Shown piece by piece: positions 45,131-54,062 of a stretch of DNA of 64,000 nucleotides. The position numbers and the translations under genes are program-made. A model generated the notes under the pieces. It had not been told where the DNA came from and searched no databases. It saw only the letters and a list, made by a program, of their open reading frames with translations. The first letter of the stretch is position 1. Each line of letters starts with the position of its first letter. The DNA comes from JAANXG01 sp034520625 (GTDB taxonomy: Bacteria; Pseudomonadota; Gammaproteobacteria; Arenicellales; JAANXG01): NCBI GenBank assembly GCA_034520625.1, contig JAXHNI010000012.1, positions 124,001-188,000 of the forward strand. The letters run 5' to 3'.

Positions 45131-45937
45131 ATGAGCACCGCTGCAGAAGACCTCGAGACCGAGCCCATCGTCCTGCGTGAAGACCGCGACGACGGCATCA
45201 CCACCCTGACGCTCAACAGGCCGGACAAGTATAACGCCCTGTCCGAGGACCTGCTCACCGCCATGCAGGAGCGCATCGAGGAGCTGAAACAGGACGAGTC
45301 CGTTCGCGTGGTGATACTGGCCGCCAACGGCAAGGCGTTCTCCGCCGGCCACGACCTCAGGGAAATGCGATCCAAGCACGGTCAGGAATACTACAACCGC
45401 CTGTTCAGGCAATGCAGCGGCGTCATGCTCGGCCTGCTGTCACTGCCTCAGCCCGTCATCGCCCGGGTGCACGGCATGGCCACCGCCGCGGGGTGCCAGC
45501 TGGTGGCCAACTGCGATCTGGCGGTGGCCAGCACGGAGGCGAAGCTCGCCGTGTCCGGCGTCAACCTCGGCCTGTTCTGCTCCACCCCCGGCGTGGCGTT
45601 GAGCCGGAACGTACCGCGCAAGCGCGCCTTCGAAATGCTCATTACCGGGGAATTCATCGACGCTCAAACCGCTGCGGACTGGGGCCTGGTTAACCGTGCC
45701 GTGGCACCGGAGGACCTGGACGAGGAGGTCATGTCCCTCGCCGCCAATATCGCCGCCAAGACCCCGGTGGCGGTGCGAACCGGCAAGCGTCTGTTCTACG
45801 AGCAGATCGTCAAGGACCTCCCCGAGGCCTATGACCACGCCGCCGGCGTCATGGCCTGCAACATGATGGAGGAAGACACTGTGGAGGGCGTGGACGCGTT
45901 CCTGGAGAAGCGCAAACCGTCCTGGGCGAGGCAGTAG
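45131..45937 (+). CDS. enoyl-CoA hydratase/isomerase family protein
   Basis: This 268-residue crotonase-fold protein starts at MSTAAEDLETEP. The oxyanion-hole loops are AFSAGHDLREM and HGMATAAGCQLVANCDLAVA. Its catalytic loop reads VNLGLFCSTPGVALSR instead of the Glu-containing sequence of classic hydratases, as in the ECHDC3/EchA-like branch. Hydratase activity is therefore uncertain. It probably acts on acyl-CoA esters with the neighbouring acyl-CoA synthetases. Confidence 0.87.
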   Translation: MSTAAEDLETEPIVLREDRDDGITTLTLNRPDKYNALSEDLLTAMQERIEELKQDESVRVVILAANGKAFSAGHDLREMRSKHGQEYYNRLFRQCSGVMLGLLSLPQPVIARVHGMATAAGCQLVANCDLAVASTEAKLAVSGVNLGLFCSTPGVALSRNVPRKRAFEMLITGEFIDAQTAADWGLVNRAVAPEDLDEEVMSLAANIAAKTPVAVRTGKRLFYEQIVKDLPEAYDHAAGVMACNMMEEDTVEGVDAFLEKRKPSWARQ

Positions 45938-45987
45938 CGCCCGCTCGAACCCGGACGGAGTCAGGGGCCGGAGTCCGGCCCAACCGA

Positions 45988-46027
45988 CATGGATCGCCGC
46001 GGCGGCTGCTGCCGCCTCGCAGTGACG
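45988..46027. repeat. ATGGATCGCCGCGG-type REP
   Basis: ACATGGATCGCCGCGGCGGC followed by CTCGCAGTGACG forms a short hairpin. A related copy in reverse orientation is at 53366-53411. It lies between the convergent enoyl-CoA hydratase and DUF3617 genes. Confidence 0.6.
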
Positions 46028-46081
46028 GCGGCACGTCACGCTCGCAGTGAGGACATGTCTGATTAAACTGGTAGAAGTACC

Positions 46082-46498
46082 CTAGCAGTCTCCGACCCGC
46101 TTCGACGTCCAGTTCATGTTCATCTGCATTTTCATCTCGCCCATGTCCATGTTCATGTCCATGTTTCCTTTGCCGGACACACTGTCGGTCTGAAACATAC
46201 CGTCCACAGTGGTTTGGGAGCCCTGCATGTTGCATTCCATGCGGAACGTCAGGGTATCGCCGTCCAGTTCTTCCTTCACCAGCTCGCAGCCTTCGGCGTC
46301 CTGCATGACCTCAGACGGGTTGAAGCTGGTTTCCCTGACACACTCCGTGGTGGTCTCGGTGGTCGGTTCCCCGGTCATGGGATTGGTGCGGGTCATGGTC
46401 GTTTCCCACAGGCCCGGTTTGATCTCCAGCTCGGCGGCTCCCGAGGCAAACGGTATCAACACCAGAACGCCGGCAACGATAAGGCATTTGGATCGCAT
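46082..46498 (-). CDS. DUF3617 family secreted protein
   Basis: This 138-residue protein has a Sec signal peptide (CLIVAGVLVLIPFASG, cleavage near GAA-EL). The family pattern IKPGLWETTMTRTNPMTG, CVRETSFNP, CELVKEELDGDTLTFRMEC and a Met-rich repeat (NMDMNMDMGEMKMQMNMNW) are seen. DUF3617 proteins are periplasmic, mostly beta, and of unknown function. Four conserved Cys probably form disulfides. The Met-rich tail could bind copper, but that is speculation. Confidence 0.85.
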   Translation of the reverse strand: MRSKCLIVAGVLVLIPFASGAAELEIKPGLWETTMTRTNPMTGEPTTETTTECVRETSFNPSEVMQDAEGCELVKEELDGDTLTFRMECNMQGSQTTVDGMFQTDSVSGKGNMDMNMDMGEMKMQMNMNWTSKRVGDC

Positions 46499-46604
46499 GA
46501 AGTACTCCTGATTCAGATAAGTTCGATGACAGGGATGGTTCGGATAATCCGGAGGATATCACGAATGGAAGCGCGGTCTGCTCGTCTACCGGGTGCCGGG
46601 ACTA

Positions 46605-47054
46605 CTACGCCACGGCAGACCGAGCGGGCACCCATACCAGTGCGTGGCCTTCCAGCACCGCCTTTTCACCCACTTCACAGATCGTCGTCAGGCGCACCCG
46701 CTGCCTGGCCTTATCGATTTCATCAATTGTTGCGGTGGCCCGAACGATCTCGCCGATTCGAACCGGCGCCAGGAACCGGTTGTCCTGGGCCATCCACAGG
46801 CAGCCCGGACCGGGCAGCCGGGTGCCGATGATCGCCGAGATCAGGCTGGCCGTCACCATACCGTGCACCACCCGGCCGCCGGTCCGGGTACGCGCCGCGA
46901 ACGCCTCGTTCATGTGCAGCGGGTTGTCGTCCAGGGACACCCGCGCATACATGGCGACATCCTCCTCGGTGAAAGACTTCGTCAAGGACGCGGACATGCC
47001 CGCTTCCAGATCCTCCACGTAGTAGCCGTGCATGGCCTCAAAGGTTTCGTTCAT
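46605..47054 (-). CDS. MaoC-like (R)-specific enoyl-CoA hydratase
   Basis: This 149-residue hotdog protein starts at MNETFEAMHGYY. The hydratase-2 motif YARVSLDDNPLHMNEAFA (catalytic Asp and His) and GGRVVHGMVTASLISAIIGT are intact. It hydrates trans-2-enoyl-CoA to (R)-3-hydroxyacyl-CoA, as PhaJ does for polyhydroxyalkanoate synthesis. It is divergent from the acyl-CoA synthetase at 47197, whose promoter region it shares, within a fatty-acid/acyl-CoA cluster. Confidence 0.88.
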   Translation of the reverse strand: MNETFEAMHGYYVEDLEAGMSASLTKSFTEEDVAMYARVSLDDNPLHMNEAFAARTRTGGRVVHGMVTASLISAIIGTRLPGPGCLWMAQDNRFLAPVRIGEIVRATATIDEIDKARQRVRLTTICEVGEKAVLEGHALVWVPARSAVA

Positions 47055-47196
47055 GGTGATGTTTACCTGACGGAAGGGTTCCAATACGATAACGGGAATA
47101 CAAGCGGGCCGACCAGCAGCCGGGACATGGGCTTTGCGCATTCTACCGATTCCCGGTGACCGACGCCCGACCCATACGCTCAGCGCGGGAGGCAAC

Positions 47197-48840
47197 ATGT
47201 CAGTGATCGGGCAGACCCCGGCTACCGCCGCCTACGATTATCCGCTTCTTGTCAGGCACCTGCTTCATACGCCGCTTGCCTACTATCCGGACCGCGAAAT
47301 CGTATACGCGGACGGCACGCGTCTGACGTACCGCCGGTTCCGGGAGAGAATCGGGCGGCTGGCGGACGCATTATCGAGCCTGGGCGTCCGCCCGGGCGAC
47401 ACCGTTGCCGTGCTGGACTGGGACAGTCACCGGTACCTGGAATGTTTTTTCGCCGTACCCATGCTGGGCGCAGTGCTGCATACCGTGAATGTCCGGCTGT
47501 CGCCGGAGCAGATCATCTACACTATCAATCATGCCGGGGACGACGTCCTTCTCGTTCACCAGGACTTCATGCCCCTGGTGGAGCAGATACAGCCGCATAT
47601 CGACAGGCCTTGCCGGATCGTGCTGCTCAGCGACGGCGGCGACGCGACCGGAACGGCACTGGATCTCGCCGGCGAGTACGAGGCCCTGCTCAGCGACGGC
47701 GACCCGTCGTTCGAGTTCGAGGATTTTGACGAGAACACCCGCGCCACGACGTTCTATACCACCGGCACCACCGGCGACCCCAAGGGCGTCTACTACTCCC
47801 ACCGGCAACTGGTGCTGCATACGCTGGGCATCGCCGCCTCCCATTGCCTGGCCGGCCAGCAGGGCATGTTCCATTCGGAAGACGTGTACATGCCCATTAC
47901 GCCGATGTTCCACGTGCACGCCTGGGGCATCCCGTACCTCGCGACAATGGCCGGCGTGAAGCAGGTTTACCCGGGCCGCTACGCACCGGAACGCCTGCTT
48001 TCCCTGATCCAGGACGAGAAAGTCACGTTCTCCCATTGCGTACCCACCATTCTGCACATGCTGCTCCAGGCCCGGGAGCAGACCGGCACCGACCTGTCCG
48101 GATGGAAAGTCATCATCGGGGGCTCGGCGCTGCCGGAAGGGCTGGCCGCCAGGGCCCTGGATCTCGGCATCGACCTGTATGGCGGCTACGGGCTGTCCGA
48201 GACCTGTCCGGTACTGACCATCGCCCGCCTGGATAACGAGGACAGCCGCAGACCCGCTGCGGAGCAGCTCACAACGCGCTGCCGGGCCGGCCGGCCGGTG
48301 GTCATGGTCGACCTGAGGACCGTGGACGAGAGGGGCCACGATGTGCCGCGCGACGGGCAGTCGACCGGGGAGGTGGTGGCTCGGGCCCCCTGGCTGACGG
48401 AGGGCTACCTGAAGGAGCCGGAGCGCAGCGAGTCACTTTGGCGCGACGGCTACCTGCACACGGGAGACATCGGGTTCTTCGACGACAAGGGCTACCTGAA
48501 GGTGACCGACCGCCTCAAGGACGTGATCAAGACCGGCGGCGAATGGATCTCCTCGGTGCAGCTCGAGGACATCGTCAGCCAGATGCCAAACGTCAACGAA
48601 GTGGCGGCCATCGGTGTCGCCGACGAGAAATGGGGGGAGCGGCCACTGATCATCGTCGTGCCGGCGGAAGATGCGGACTTGGATGAAGCCAGCGTCCTGG
48701 AACATCTGCAACAAGCCGTCAAAGACGGCCGCCTGTCGGACTGGGCGGTTCCGGACAAGGTCCGCATCGTCGACCAGATCGACAAGACCAGCGTCGGCAA
48801 GATCGACAAGAAGTCACTGCGGCGCAGGTACGGCGGGTAG
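47197..48840 (+). CDS. long-chain acyl-CoA synthetase (AMP-forming)
   Basis: The protein has 547 residues, starting at MSVIGQTPATAAYDYPLLV after GGGAGG. It has TTFYTTGTTGDPKGVYYSHR (P-loop), LYGGYGLSETCPVL, WLTEGYLKEPERSE, GYLHTGDIGFFDD, VIKTGGEWISS and TSVGKIDKKSLRRR (catalytic Lys). It belongs to the FadD/medium-chain fatty-acid-CoA ligase group. It should charge imported or released fatty acids with CoA. A second, related enzyme follows 249 nt downstream. Confidence 0.9.
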   Translation: MSVIGQTPATAAYDYPLLVRHLLHTPLAYYPDREIVYADGTRLTYRRFRERIGRLADALSSLGVRPGDTVAVLDWDSHRYLECFFAVPMLGAVLHTVNVRLSPEQIIYTINHAGDDVLLVHQDFMPLVEQIQPHIDRPCRIVLLSDGGDATGTALDLAGEYEALLSDGDPSFEFEDFDENTRATTFYTTGTTGDPKGVYYSHRQLVLHTLGIAASHCLAGQQGMFHSEDVYMPITPMFHVHAWGIPYLATMAGVKQVYPGRYAPERLLSLIQDEKVTFSHCVPTILHMLLQAREQTGTDLSGWKVIIGGSALPEGLAARALDLGIDLYGGYGLSETCPVLTIARLDNEDSRRPAAEQLTTRCRAGRPVVMVDLRTVDERGHDVPRDGQSTGEVVARAPWLTEGYLKEPERSESLWRDGYLHTGDIGFFDDKGYLKVTDRLKDVIKTGGEWISSVQLEDIVSQMPNVNEVAAIGVADEKWGERPLIIVVPAEDADLDEASVLEHLQQAVKDGRLSDWAVPDKVRIVDQIDKTSVGKIDKKSLRRRYGG

Positions 48841-48913
48841 CGTAACCCTGCCAAACGCTCCTCGTCAACTTTCGAGGATTGATGAACGTCCATGTTCGGC
48901 GGTCGCCGCACAG

Positions 48914-48990
48914 CAGGATGCGCGAGCCCTCTCGCCGATTGCGGCTTCGAGCAACGCCTCATCGGCCAGAGGGCTGGCCTCCTACATCCT
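48914..48990. repeat. CGAGCCCTCTCGCCGATTGC-type palindrome
   Basis: AGCCCTCTCGCCGAT (48925-48939) pairs with ATCGGCCAGAGGGCT (48961-48975) at 14 of 15 positions around a loop with GCGGCTTCGAGCAACG. The ends extend as GGATG / CATCC. A half copy is at 53303-53350. It lies in the leader of the second acyl-CoA synthetase gene. Confidence 0.65.
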
Positions 48991-49089
48991 TCGTTTTGTC
49001 CGCCGCACCGGCCTCTCCACTCATGCAGGCACTCACTACGCCATGCGGTATCATCGAACAATGAACTCACAGCCAACGGGAGGTCTTCC

Positions 49090-50736
49090 TTGACTACGTC
49101 CAGAGATTTCGGGCCCTACGCATCGGGGCTGGACCAGCGGCCCGCCAACTACACGCCGCTGTCGCCGCTCAGCTACCTGAAACGCAGCGCCCGCGTCTAT
49201 CCGGACTACACCTCGGTGATTCACGGGGACCAGCGCTATACCTGGGCCCAGACCTACGAGCGCTGCCGGCGGCTGGGGTCGGCGCTGGCACGACGCGGCA
49301 TCGGGCGCGGCGACACGGTGTCGGTGCTGGCGCCCAATATCCCCGCCATCTACGAAGCGCACTACGGCGTCCCCATGGCGGGCGCCGTGCTGAATACCAT
49401 AAACACCCGGCTCGATGCGGCAACCATCGCCTTCATACTCGACCACGGCGAGTCAAAGCTGCTGATCACGGACCGCGAGCTTTCCGCCACCGCCAAACAG
49501 GCCCTGGAACAGTGCCGCAACCGGCCCCAGGTCATCGACGTGCACGACGCGGGCATCGAGGGCGAGTCACTGGGGGATACCGACTACGAATCCTTCCTGG
49601 CCGGCGGCGACCCCGGATTCGAATGGCTGACGCCCGAGGATGAGTGGCAGGCAATCTCGCTGAACTACACCTCCGGCACCACGGGCAACCCGAAGGGCGT
49701 CGTCTATCATCACCGCGGGGCGTATCTCAATGCCATGAGCAACATCGTCGGCTGGGACATGCCCCACCACCCGGTGTACCTGTGGACCCTGCCGATGTTC
49801 CATTGCAACGGCTGGTGCTTCCCCTGGTCCACCGCCGCGGTGGCCGGCACCAGCGTGTGCCTGCGCAGCGTCACCGGCGCCAATATCTACCGGGCCATCG
49901 CCGAGCACGGCGTCACCCACTTCTGCGGCGCGCCCATCGTGCTGAGCATGGTCATCAACGCCGGCGACGACGAGCGCCGGCCGTTCAACCACGACGTCCG
50001 GATCATGACCGCCGCCGCGCCGCCGCCGGCCTCGGTGCTCGCCAACATGGAAAAGCAGGGTTTCAACGTCACCCATGTGTACGGCCTCACGGAAACCTAC
50101 GGGCCCGCAGTGATCTGCTCCTGGAAAAAAGAATGGAACGAGCTCGACGTCGATGGCCGCGCCGCGCAGAAGTCGCGCCAGGGCGTGCCCTACCACGCCC
50201 TCGAGGACCTGGAAGTGATGGACCCGGAATCCATGACGCCCGTCCCGCGGGACGGCGAAACCATGGGCGAGGTCATGTTCCAGGGCAACGTCGTCATGAA
50301 AGGCTACCTGAAGAACCCCGACGCCACGGACGAGTCCCTGGACGGCAACTGGTTCCATTCCGGCGATCTCGGGGTCATGTATCCCGACGGCTACATCCAG
50401 CTCAAGGACCGCTCCAAGGACATCATCATATCCGGCGGCGAGAACATCTCCTCCATCGAAGTGGAGGATTGCCTGTACCGGCATCCCGCCGTGGACACCG
50501 CGGCGGTGGTGGCGCGTCCCGACGACAAGTGGGGCGAGACGCCCTGCGCGTTCGTCACCCTCAGGAACGGCGCGTCCGCCACGGAGCAGGAGATCATCGA
50601 TTTCTGCCGCGAGAACCTGGCCCGCTTCAAGTGCCCGAAGTCCGTCATCTTCGGCGAGATACCCAAGACCTCCACCGGCAAGATCCAGAAGTTCAAGCTG
50701 CGCGAACAGGCCAACGGGCTCGGCTCCCTCAACTGA
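49090..50736 (+). CDS. acyl-CoA synthetase, FadD-like
   Basis: This is a TTG start with an ideal GGGAGGT ribosome site 5 nt upstream, giving 548 residues (TTSRDFGPYASGLDQRPANY). Motifs are LNYTSGTTGNPKGVVYHHRG, HVYGLTETYGPAV, MFQGNVVMKGYLKNP, NWFHSGDLGVMYPDGYIQ and KTSTGKIQKFKLRE. It is close to the acyl-CoA synthetases/dicarboxylate-CoA ligases used for medium and short branched acids. The stop overlaps the AAA ATPase start by one base. Confidence 0.9.
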   Translation: MTTSRDFGPYASGLDQRPANYTPLSPLSYLKRSARVYPDYTSVIHGDQRYTWAQTYERCRRLGSALARRGIGRGDTVSVLAPNIPAIYEAHYGVPMAGAVLNTINTRLDAATIAFILDHGESKLLITDRELSATAKQALEQCRNRPQVIDVHDAGIEGESLGDTDYESFLAGGDPGFEWLTPEDEWQAISLNYTSGTTGNPKGVVYHHRGAYLNAMSNIVGWDMPHHPVYLWTLPMFHCNGWCFPWSTAAVAGTSVCLRSVTGANIYRAIAEHGVTHFCGAPIVLSMVINAGDDERRPFNHDVRIMTAAAPPPASVLANMEKQGFNVTHVYGLTETYGPAVICSWKKEWNELDVDGRAAQKSRQGVPYHALEDLEVMDPESMTPVPRDGETMGEVMFQGNVVMKGYLKNPDATDESLDGNWFHSGDLGVMYPDGYIQLKDRSKDIIISGGENISSIEVEDCLYRHPAVDTAAVVARPDDKWGETPCAFVTLRNGASATEQEIIDFCRENLARFKCPKSVIFGEIPKTSTGKIQKFKLREQANGLGSLN

Positions 50737-52241
50737 TGAGCACTCTGCGCGAACGCCTGGCCCAGGCGATCGCCACCCGGCGGCCGCTGCTGTTCCTGCA
50801 TTCCCCGGAGGAGCGGCGCGTCATCGACGCGGTCCGGGATATCGCCGGCGAGCTGCCGGTGATCGAATGGTCCTGCACCCGCGGCTTCGACCAGGCCGTG
50901 AACGATGACGAGCGGGACTACCGGGAGCCGGTGGCCGCCATCGAGGCCGCGGCCGGGAAGCGGGAGCCGGCTTACTATGTATTCAAGGACCTTTCGGTGT
51001 TCATGGACGATACCGCCGTGGTGCGCGCCCTGCGCGACGCCTACGACGCGCTCCGGGACCGTTCCGACACCCGACTGATCATCCTGTCGCCGGTGGGCGT
51101 CGTTCCGGAGATCCTGCGCCGGGACATCCTGCTGGTGGGGCTGCCGCTGCCGGGCATCGAGGAAGTCACCGCGGAAGTCGCCGCGACCCTCAAGCAGTAC
51201 ACCAGCCAACAGGTTCCCGACGAGGTGCTGCACGGCACCGCGCTGAGCCTGGGCGGGCTGACCACGGACGACGTCCGCTTCGTGCTCCACAGCGCCCTGA
51301 GCGGCTCGGGAAAGCTCAACCGCACGGAGCTGCTCCAGGCGATCCAGGACGCCAAGCAGGCCCTGGCGGGCCGCGCCGGTTTCCTGCAGTACGTGCCGGT
51401 GGAACGCCGGATCGCGGACATCGGCGGCCTGTCCAACTTCAAGGCCTGGGTGGACGACCGCACCGGCGTCTTCAACCGCGAATCCGTGGAGGCGGGCGTG
51501 CCCGTCCCTCGAGGCATACTGATCACCGGCGTCAGCGGCTGCGGCAAAAGCCTGTGCTGCAAGGTGCTGGCGGCGACCTGGGGCGTACCGCTGTATCGGC
51601 TGGACATGAACCTGATTTTCTCCGGCCTGCACGGCAATCCGGAAGCGGCGTTCCACAATGCGCTCGAGACCATCGAGTCCATCGCCCCGGCGGTGTTGTG
51701 GATCGACGAAATCGAGAACGGCCTGGGCTTCGAGCATTCACCGGACCCGGTGCAGTCCCACGTGTTCTCCGCCTTCCTGACCTGGATGCAGGAAAAGCCG
51801 CCCCTGGTGTTCGTCGCCGCCACCGCCAACCGAATCGAGTACCTGCCCGCGGAAATGATCCGCAAGGGGCGCTTTGACCAGGTGTTCTTCGTGGACCTGC
51901 CGGACGAGGACGAGCGCCGGGAGCTGATCTCCATTCACCTGCGGCGCAACGGCGCGAACCCGGAGGATTTCAATCTCGACACCCTGGCCGGCGAAACCCT
52001 GGGCTGGAACGGCGCCGAGATCGAGCAGGCCGTGAACTCGGCACGCATTCACGCCCATCGCCACCAGCGCCCGCTCACCACCGGGGACGTCGTCAAGCAC
52101 GCCCGCCAGATCGTACCCCTGTCCCGCACCATGAACGAGCAGATCAAGAAACTGCGCGACTGGGCCTGGAACCGGGCGCGCCCGGCATCCGGCGGCAAGG
52201 GCACCGACTACTCCATACTCGACGAGATCAAGGACGGCTGA
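50736..52241 (+). CDS. AAA family ATPase, Ycf46-like
   Basis: The protein has 501 residues. The N-terminal about 220 residues are a Ycf46-type domain (PLLFLHSPEERRVIDAVRDI, VFKDLSVFMDDTAVVRALRD). The AAA core follows, with Walker A GVSGCGKS (about 264-271), Walker B VLWIDEIEN (about 319-327), sensor 1 VFVAATANR, arginine finger region RKGRFDQVF and a C-terminal helical lid. The family takes its name from a plastid ORF and is linked to CO2/light adaptation in cyanobacteria, but its proteobacterial role is unknown. Its start codon overlaps the acyl-CoA synthetase stop (TGATG), so the two are coexpressed. Confidence 0.87.
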   Translation: MSTLRERLAQAIATRRPLLFLHSPEERRVIDAVRDIAGELPVIEWSCTRGFDQAVNDDERDYREPVAAIEAAAGKREPAYYVFKDLSVFMDDTAVVRALRDAYDALRDRSDTRLIILSPVGVVPEILRRDILLVGLPLPGIEEVTAEVAATLKQYTSQQVPDEVLHGTALSLGGLTTDDVRFVLHSALSGSGKLNRTELLQAIQDAKQALAGRAGFLQYVPVERRIADIGGLSNFKAWVDDRTGVFNRESVEAGVPVPRGILITGVSGCGKSLCCKVLAATWGVPLYRLDMNLIFSGLHGNPEAAFHNALETIESIAPAVLWIDEIENGLGFEHSPDPVQSHVFSAFLTWMQEKPPLVFVAATANRIEYLPAEMIRKGRFDQVFFVDLPDEDERRELISIHLRRNGANPEDFNLDTLAGETLGWNGAEIEQAVNSARIHAHRHQRPLTTGDVVKHARQIVPLSRTMNEQIKKLRDWAWNRARPASGGKGTDYSILDEIKDG

Positions 52242-52437
52242 CCCCGTCGGGACCCCGGGTTTCAGGTCCCGTGAACACTCCGGCGCCTGCGCCCCAACCA
52301 TTTCGGCGTTCCGTATCGACGTGCCGGTTGGTCGTGTGTGTTGTCGGCGGAAACAGGAACGGGTACGGGCTTCACGCCGCATTGACACCGAATTTGCAAC
52401 GCTTGAAGGCGCTTGACACACGCTTTGCCTTGACTTG

Positions 52438-53301
52438 ATGATCCGATCCTCTGCAATGGTCGCCAGTTCGCTCTCCGCATTCCTGCTCGCGGCTTCGTGC
52501 CTGAGCACGGCGTCGGCCGCCGTCGACCACGACTATGAAATTCTGCCTGATCAGATCTATGCGCAGCGCGAATCCGGTGATCTGACGGGCGACCTGTACC
52601 TGCCCGTCGTGGACGGCGCTTCCCCCGGCATCATCATGATCCACGGCGGCGGCTGGCGCCGCGGCGATGTCGACGACATGGAGAAGTTCGCCCGCCGGGC
52701 CGCGGCCGCCGGTTTCGCGGTGTTCAATATCACTTACCGTCTGGCGCCCGAGCACAAATTCCCCGCCCAGCTCGAGGATGTTCGGGACGCGGTGCGCTGG
52801 CTGCGCAGCCGGGCAGCGGATTACCGCATCGACCCCGACCGGATCGGTGCCTGGGGCTACTCCGCCGGCGCCCACCTGGCGATGCTGCTGGGCACTTTGG
52901 GCAAGGATGCACTACCCGGAGACGGCCCGGGGGCACCGAGCGCCCGGGTCGCCGCCGTCGTGGCCGGCGCCGGACCCACGGATCTTCGGGCGTATCCGGA
53001 CAACAAGTATGTCGCCGCCCTGATGCCCGAGGACGCCGATGAAAAGTTGTTCACGCTGGCTTCCCCGCTGGCCGCGGTCAGCGGCGACGACGCCGGCATG
53101 TTCCTGTACCACGGCAAACGCGACTGGATCGTGGGCTACCGCAACTCGGTGAACATGCTGCAGGCACTTCGCGGCGCCGGGGTCGACGCCCGCCTGCAGG
53201 ACATGCCCCATGGACACATCATGACCTACTTCTTCGGCCGCCGAGCCGTGGACGGCGGGATTGATTTTCTTCGGCAGCATCTGGGGCCGGTCGGACACTA
53301 A
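52438..53301 (+). CDS. secreted alpha/beta-hydrolase esterase
   Basis: This 287-residue protein has a signal peptide (MIRSSAMVASSLSAFLLAAS, cleavage near TASA-AV). It has the HSL/BD-FAE type oxyanion motif HGGGWRRGD, the nucleophile serine in GYSAGAHLA, and probably His in MPHGHIMTYFFG with Asp in KRDWIVGY. It should hydrolyse carboxylic esters in the periplasm. The gap upstream (196 nt) and palindromic repeats downstream suggest a single-gene unit. Confidence 0.87.
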   Translation: MIRSSAMVASSLSAFLLAASCLSTASAAVDHDYEILPDQIYAQRESGDLTGDLYLPVVDGASPGIIMIHGGGWRRGDVDDMEKFARRAAAAGFAVFNITYRLAPEHKFPAQLEDVRDAVRWLRSRAADYRIDPDRIGAWGYSAGAHLAMLLGTLGKDALPGDGPGAPSARVAAVVAGAGPTDLRAYPDNKYVAALMPEDADEKLFTLASPLAAVSGDDAGMFLYHGKRDWIVGYRNSVNMLQALRGAGVDARLQDMPHGHIMTYFFGRRAVDGGIDFLRQHLGPVGH

Positions 53302-53302
53302 G

Positions 53303-53411
53303 GTAGGAGGCGAGCCCCCTCGCCGATTGCGGCTTCGGGCAATGGCTCATACGCAATGACGGTCGGGGCGTCATTGCGAGGCGGCGCAAGCCGCCGCGGC
53401 GATCCATGTTC
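53303..53411. repeat. two adjoining REP-type repeats
   Basis: At 53303-53350 is a half copy of the palindrome at 48914-48990 (GCGAGCC, CCTCGCCGATTGCGGCTTCG). At 53366-53411 is GGCGTCATTGCGAGGCGGC with GCCGCCGCGGCGATCCATG, the reverse of the copy at 45988-46027. Both sit in the 200-nt gap after the esterase gene. Confidence 0.6.
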
Positions 53412-53501
53412 AGTCAATTGGGACCGGTTTCCGCCGGCATCGCCAGCCATTAGAATGCTCGATGCTGTCCTAATTTAACCACCTCACTCCGCGGAACCGC
53501 C

Positions 53502-54062
53502 ATGCCTTTATCCCCGCCCTCAGACAGAGAACCGATCCACGAACGCCGCGTCGAGTGCCGGGGCTACCGCCGCAGCGACGGGCTCTGGGACGTCGAGGGC
53601 CACATAGTGGACATCAAGACCTATGATTTCGACAACACCGAGCGCGGACACGTGGCGGCCGGCACGCCGGTTCACGAGATGTGGGTGCGCATCACCATCG
53701 ACGACGATTTCCTGATCCACGATGCCGAGGCCAGCACCGAGCACGCGCCGTACGGGGTCTGTCCGCAGGCCGCCCCGGGCATGGAAAAGCTCAAGGGCGT
53801 ACGCATCGGCGCGGGCTGGCGCCGGGAGATCAACAAGCGCGTCGGCGGCACCCTCGGATGCACCCACCTGCGCGAGCTGCTCGGACCCATGGCCACCACC
53901 GCGTTCCAGACCATCGCCCCCATCAAAATGAAGGACAGGAAGCCCTCCCCCGGCAAGCGACCCCCGCTGCTGGGCACCTGCCATGCCTACGCCCCGGACA
54001 GCCCGGTGGTGAAACGACTGTGGCCGGAGCACTACCGCGAGCCCGAGGCCCGGGAGTCATGA
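53502..54062 (+). CDS. DUF2889 family protein
   Basis: This 186-residue soluble protein has DUF2889 features: HERRVECRGYRRSDGLWDVE, HIVDIKTYDF, VHEMWVRITIDDDFLIHDAE, GVCPQAAPGMEKLKGVRIGAGW and GCTHLRELLGPMATTAFQTI. The conserved His/Cys/Asp could bind metal. The function is unknown. The stop overlaps the ureohydrolase start (ATGA), so the two are made together. Confidence 0.85.
   Translation: MPLSPPSDREPIHERRVECRGYRRSDGLWDVEGHIVDIKTYDFDNTERGHVAAGTPVHEMWVRITIDDDFLIHDAEASTEHAPYGVCPQAAPGMEKLKGVRIGAGWRREINKRVGGTLGCTHLRELLGPMATTAFQTIAPIKMKDRKPSPGKRPPLLGTCHAYAPDSPVVKRLWPEHYREPEARES

Noticed and set aside
49644..50735. A 364-codon extension before the AAA ATPase.
   Set aside because: It is an out-of-frame reading of the acyl-CoA synthetase gene; the ATPase begins at 50736.
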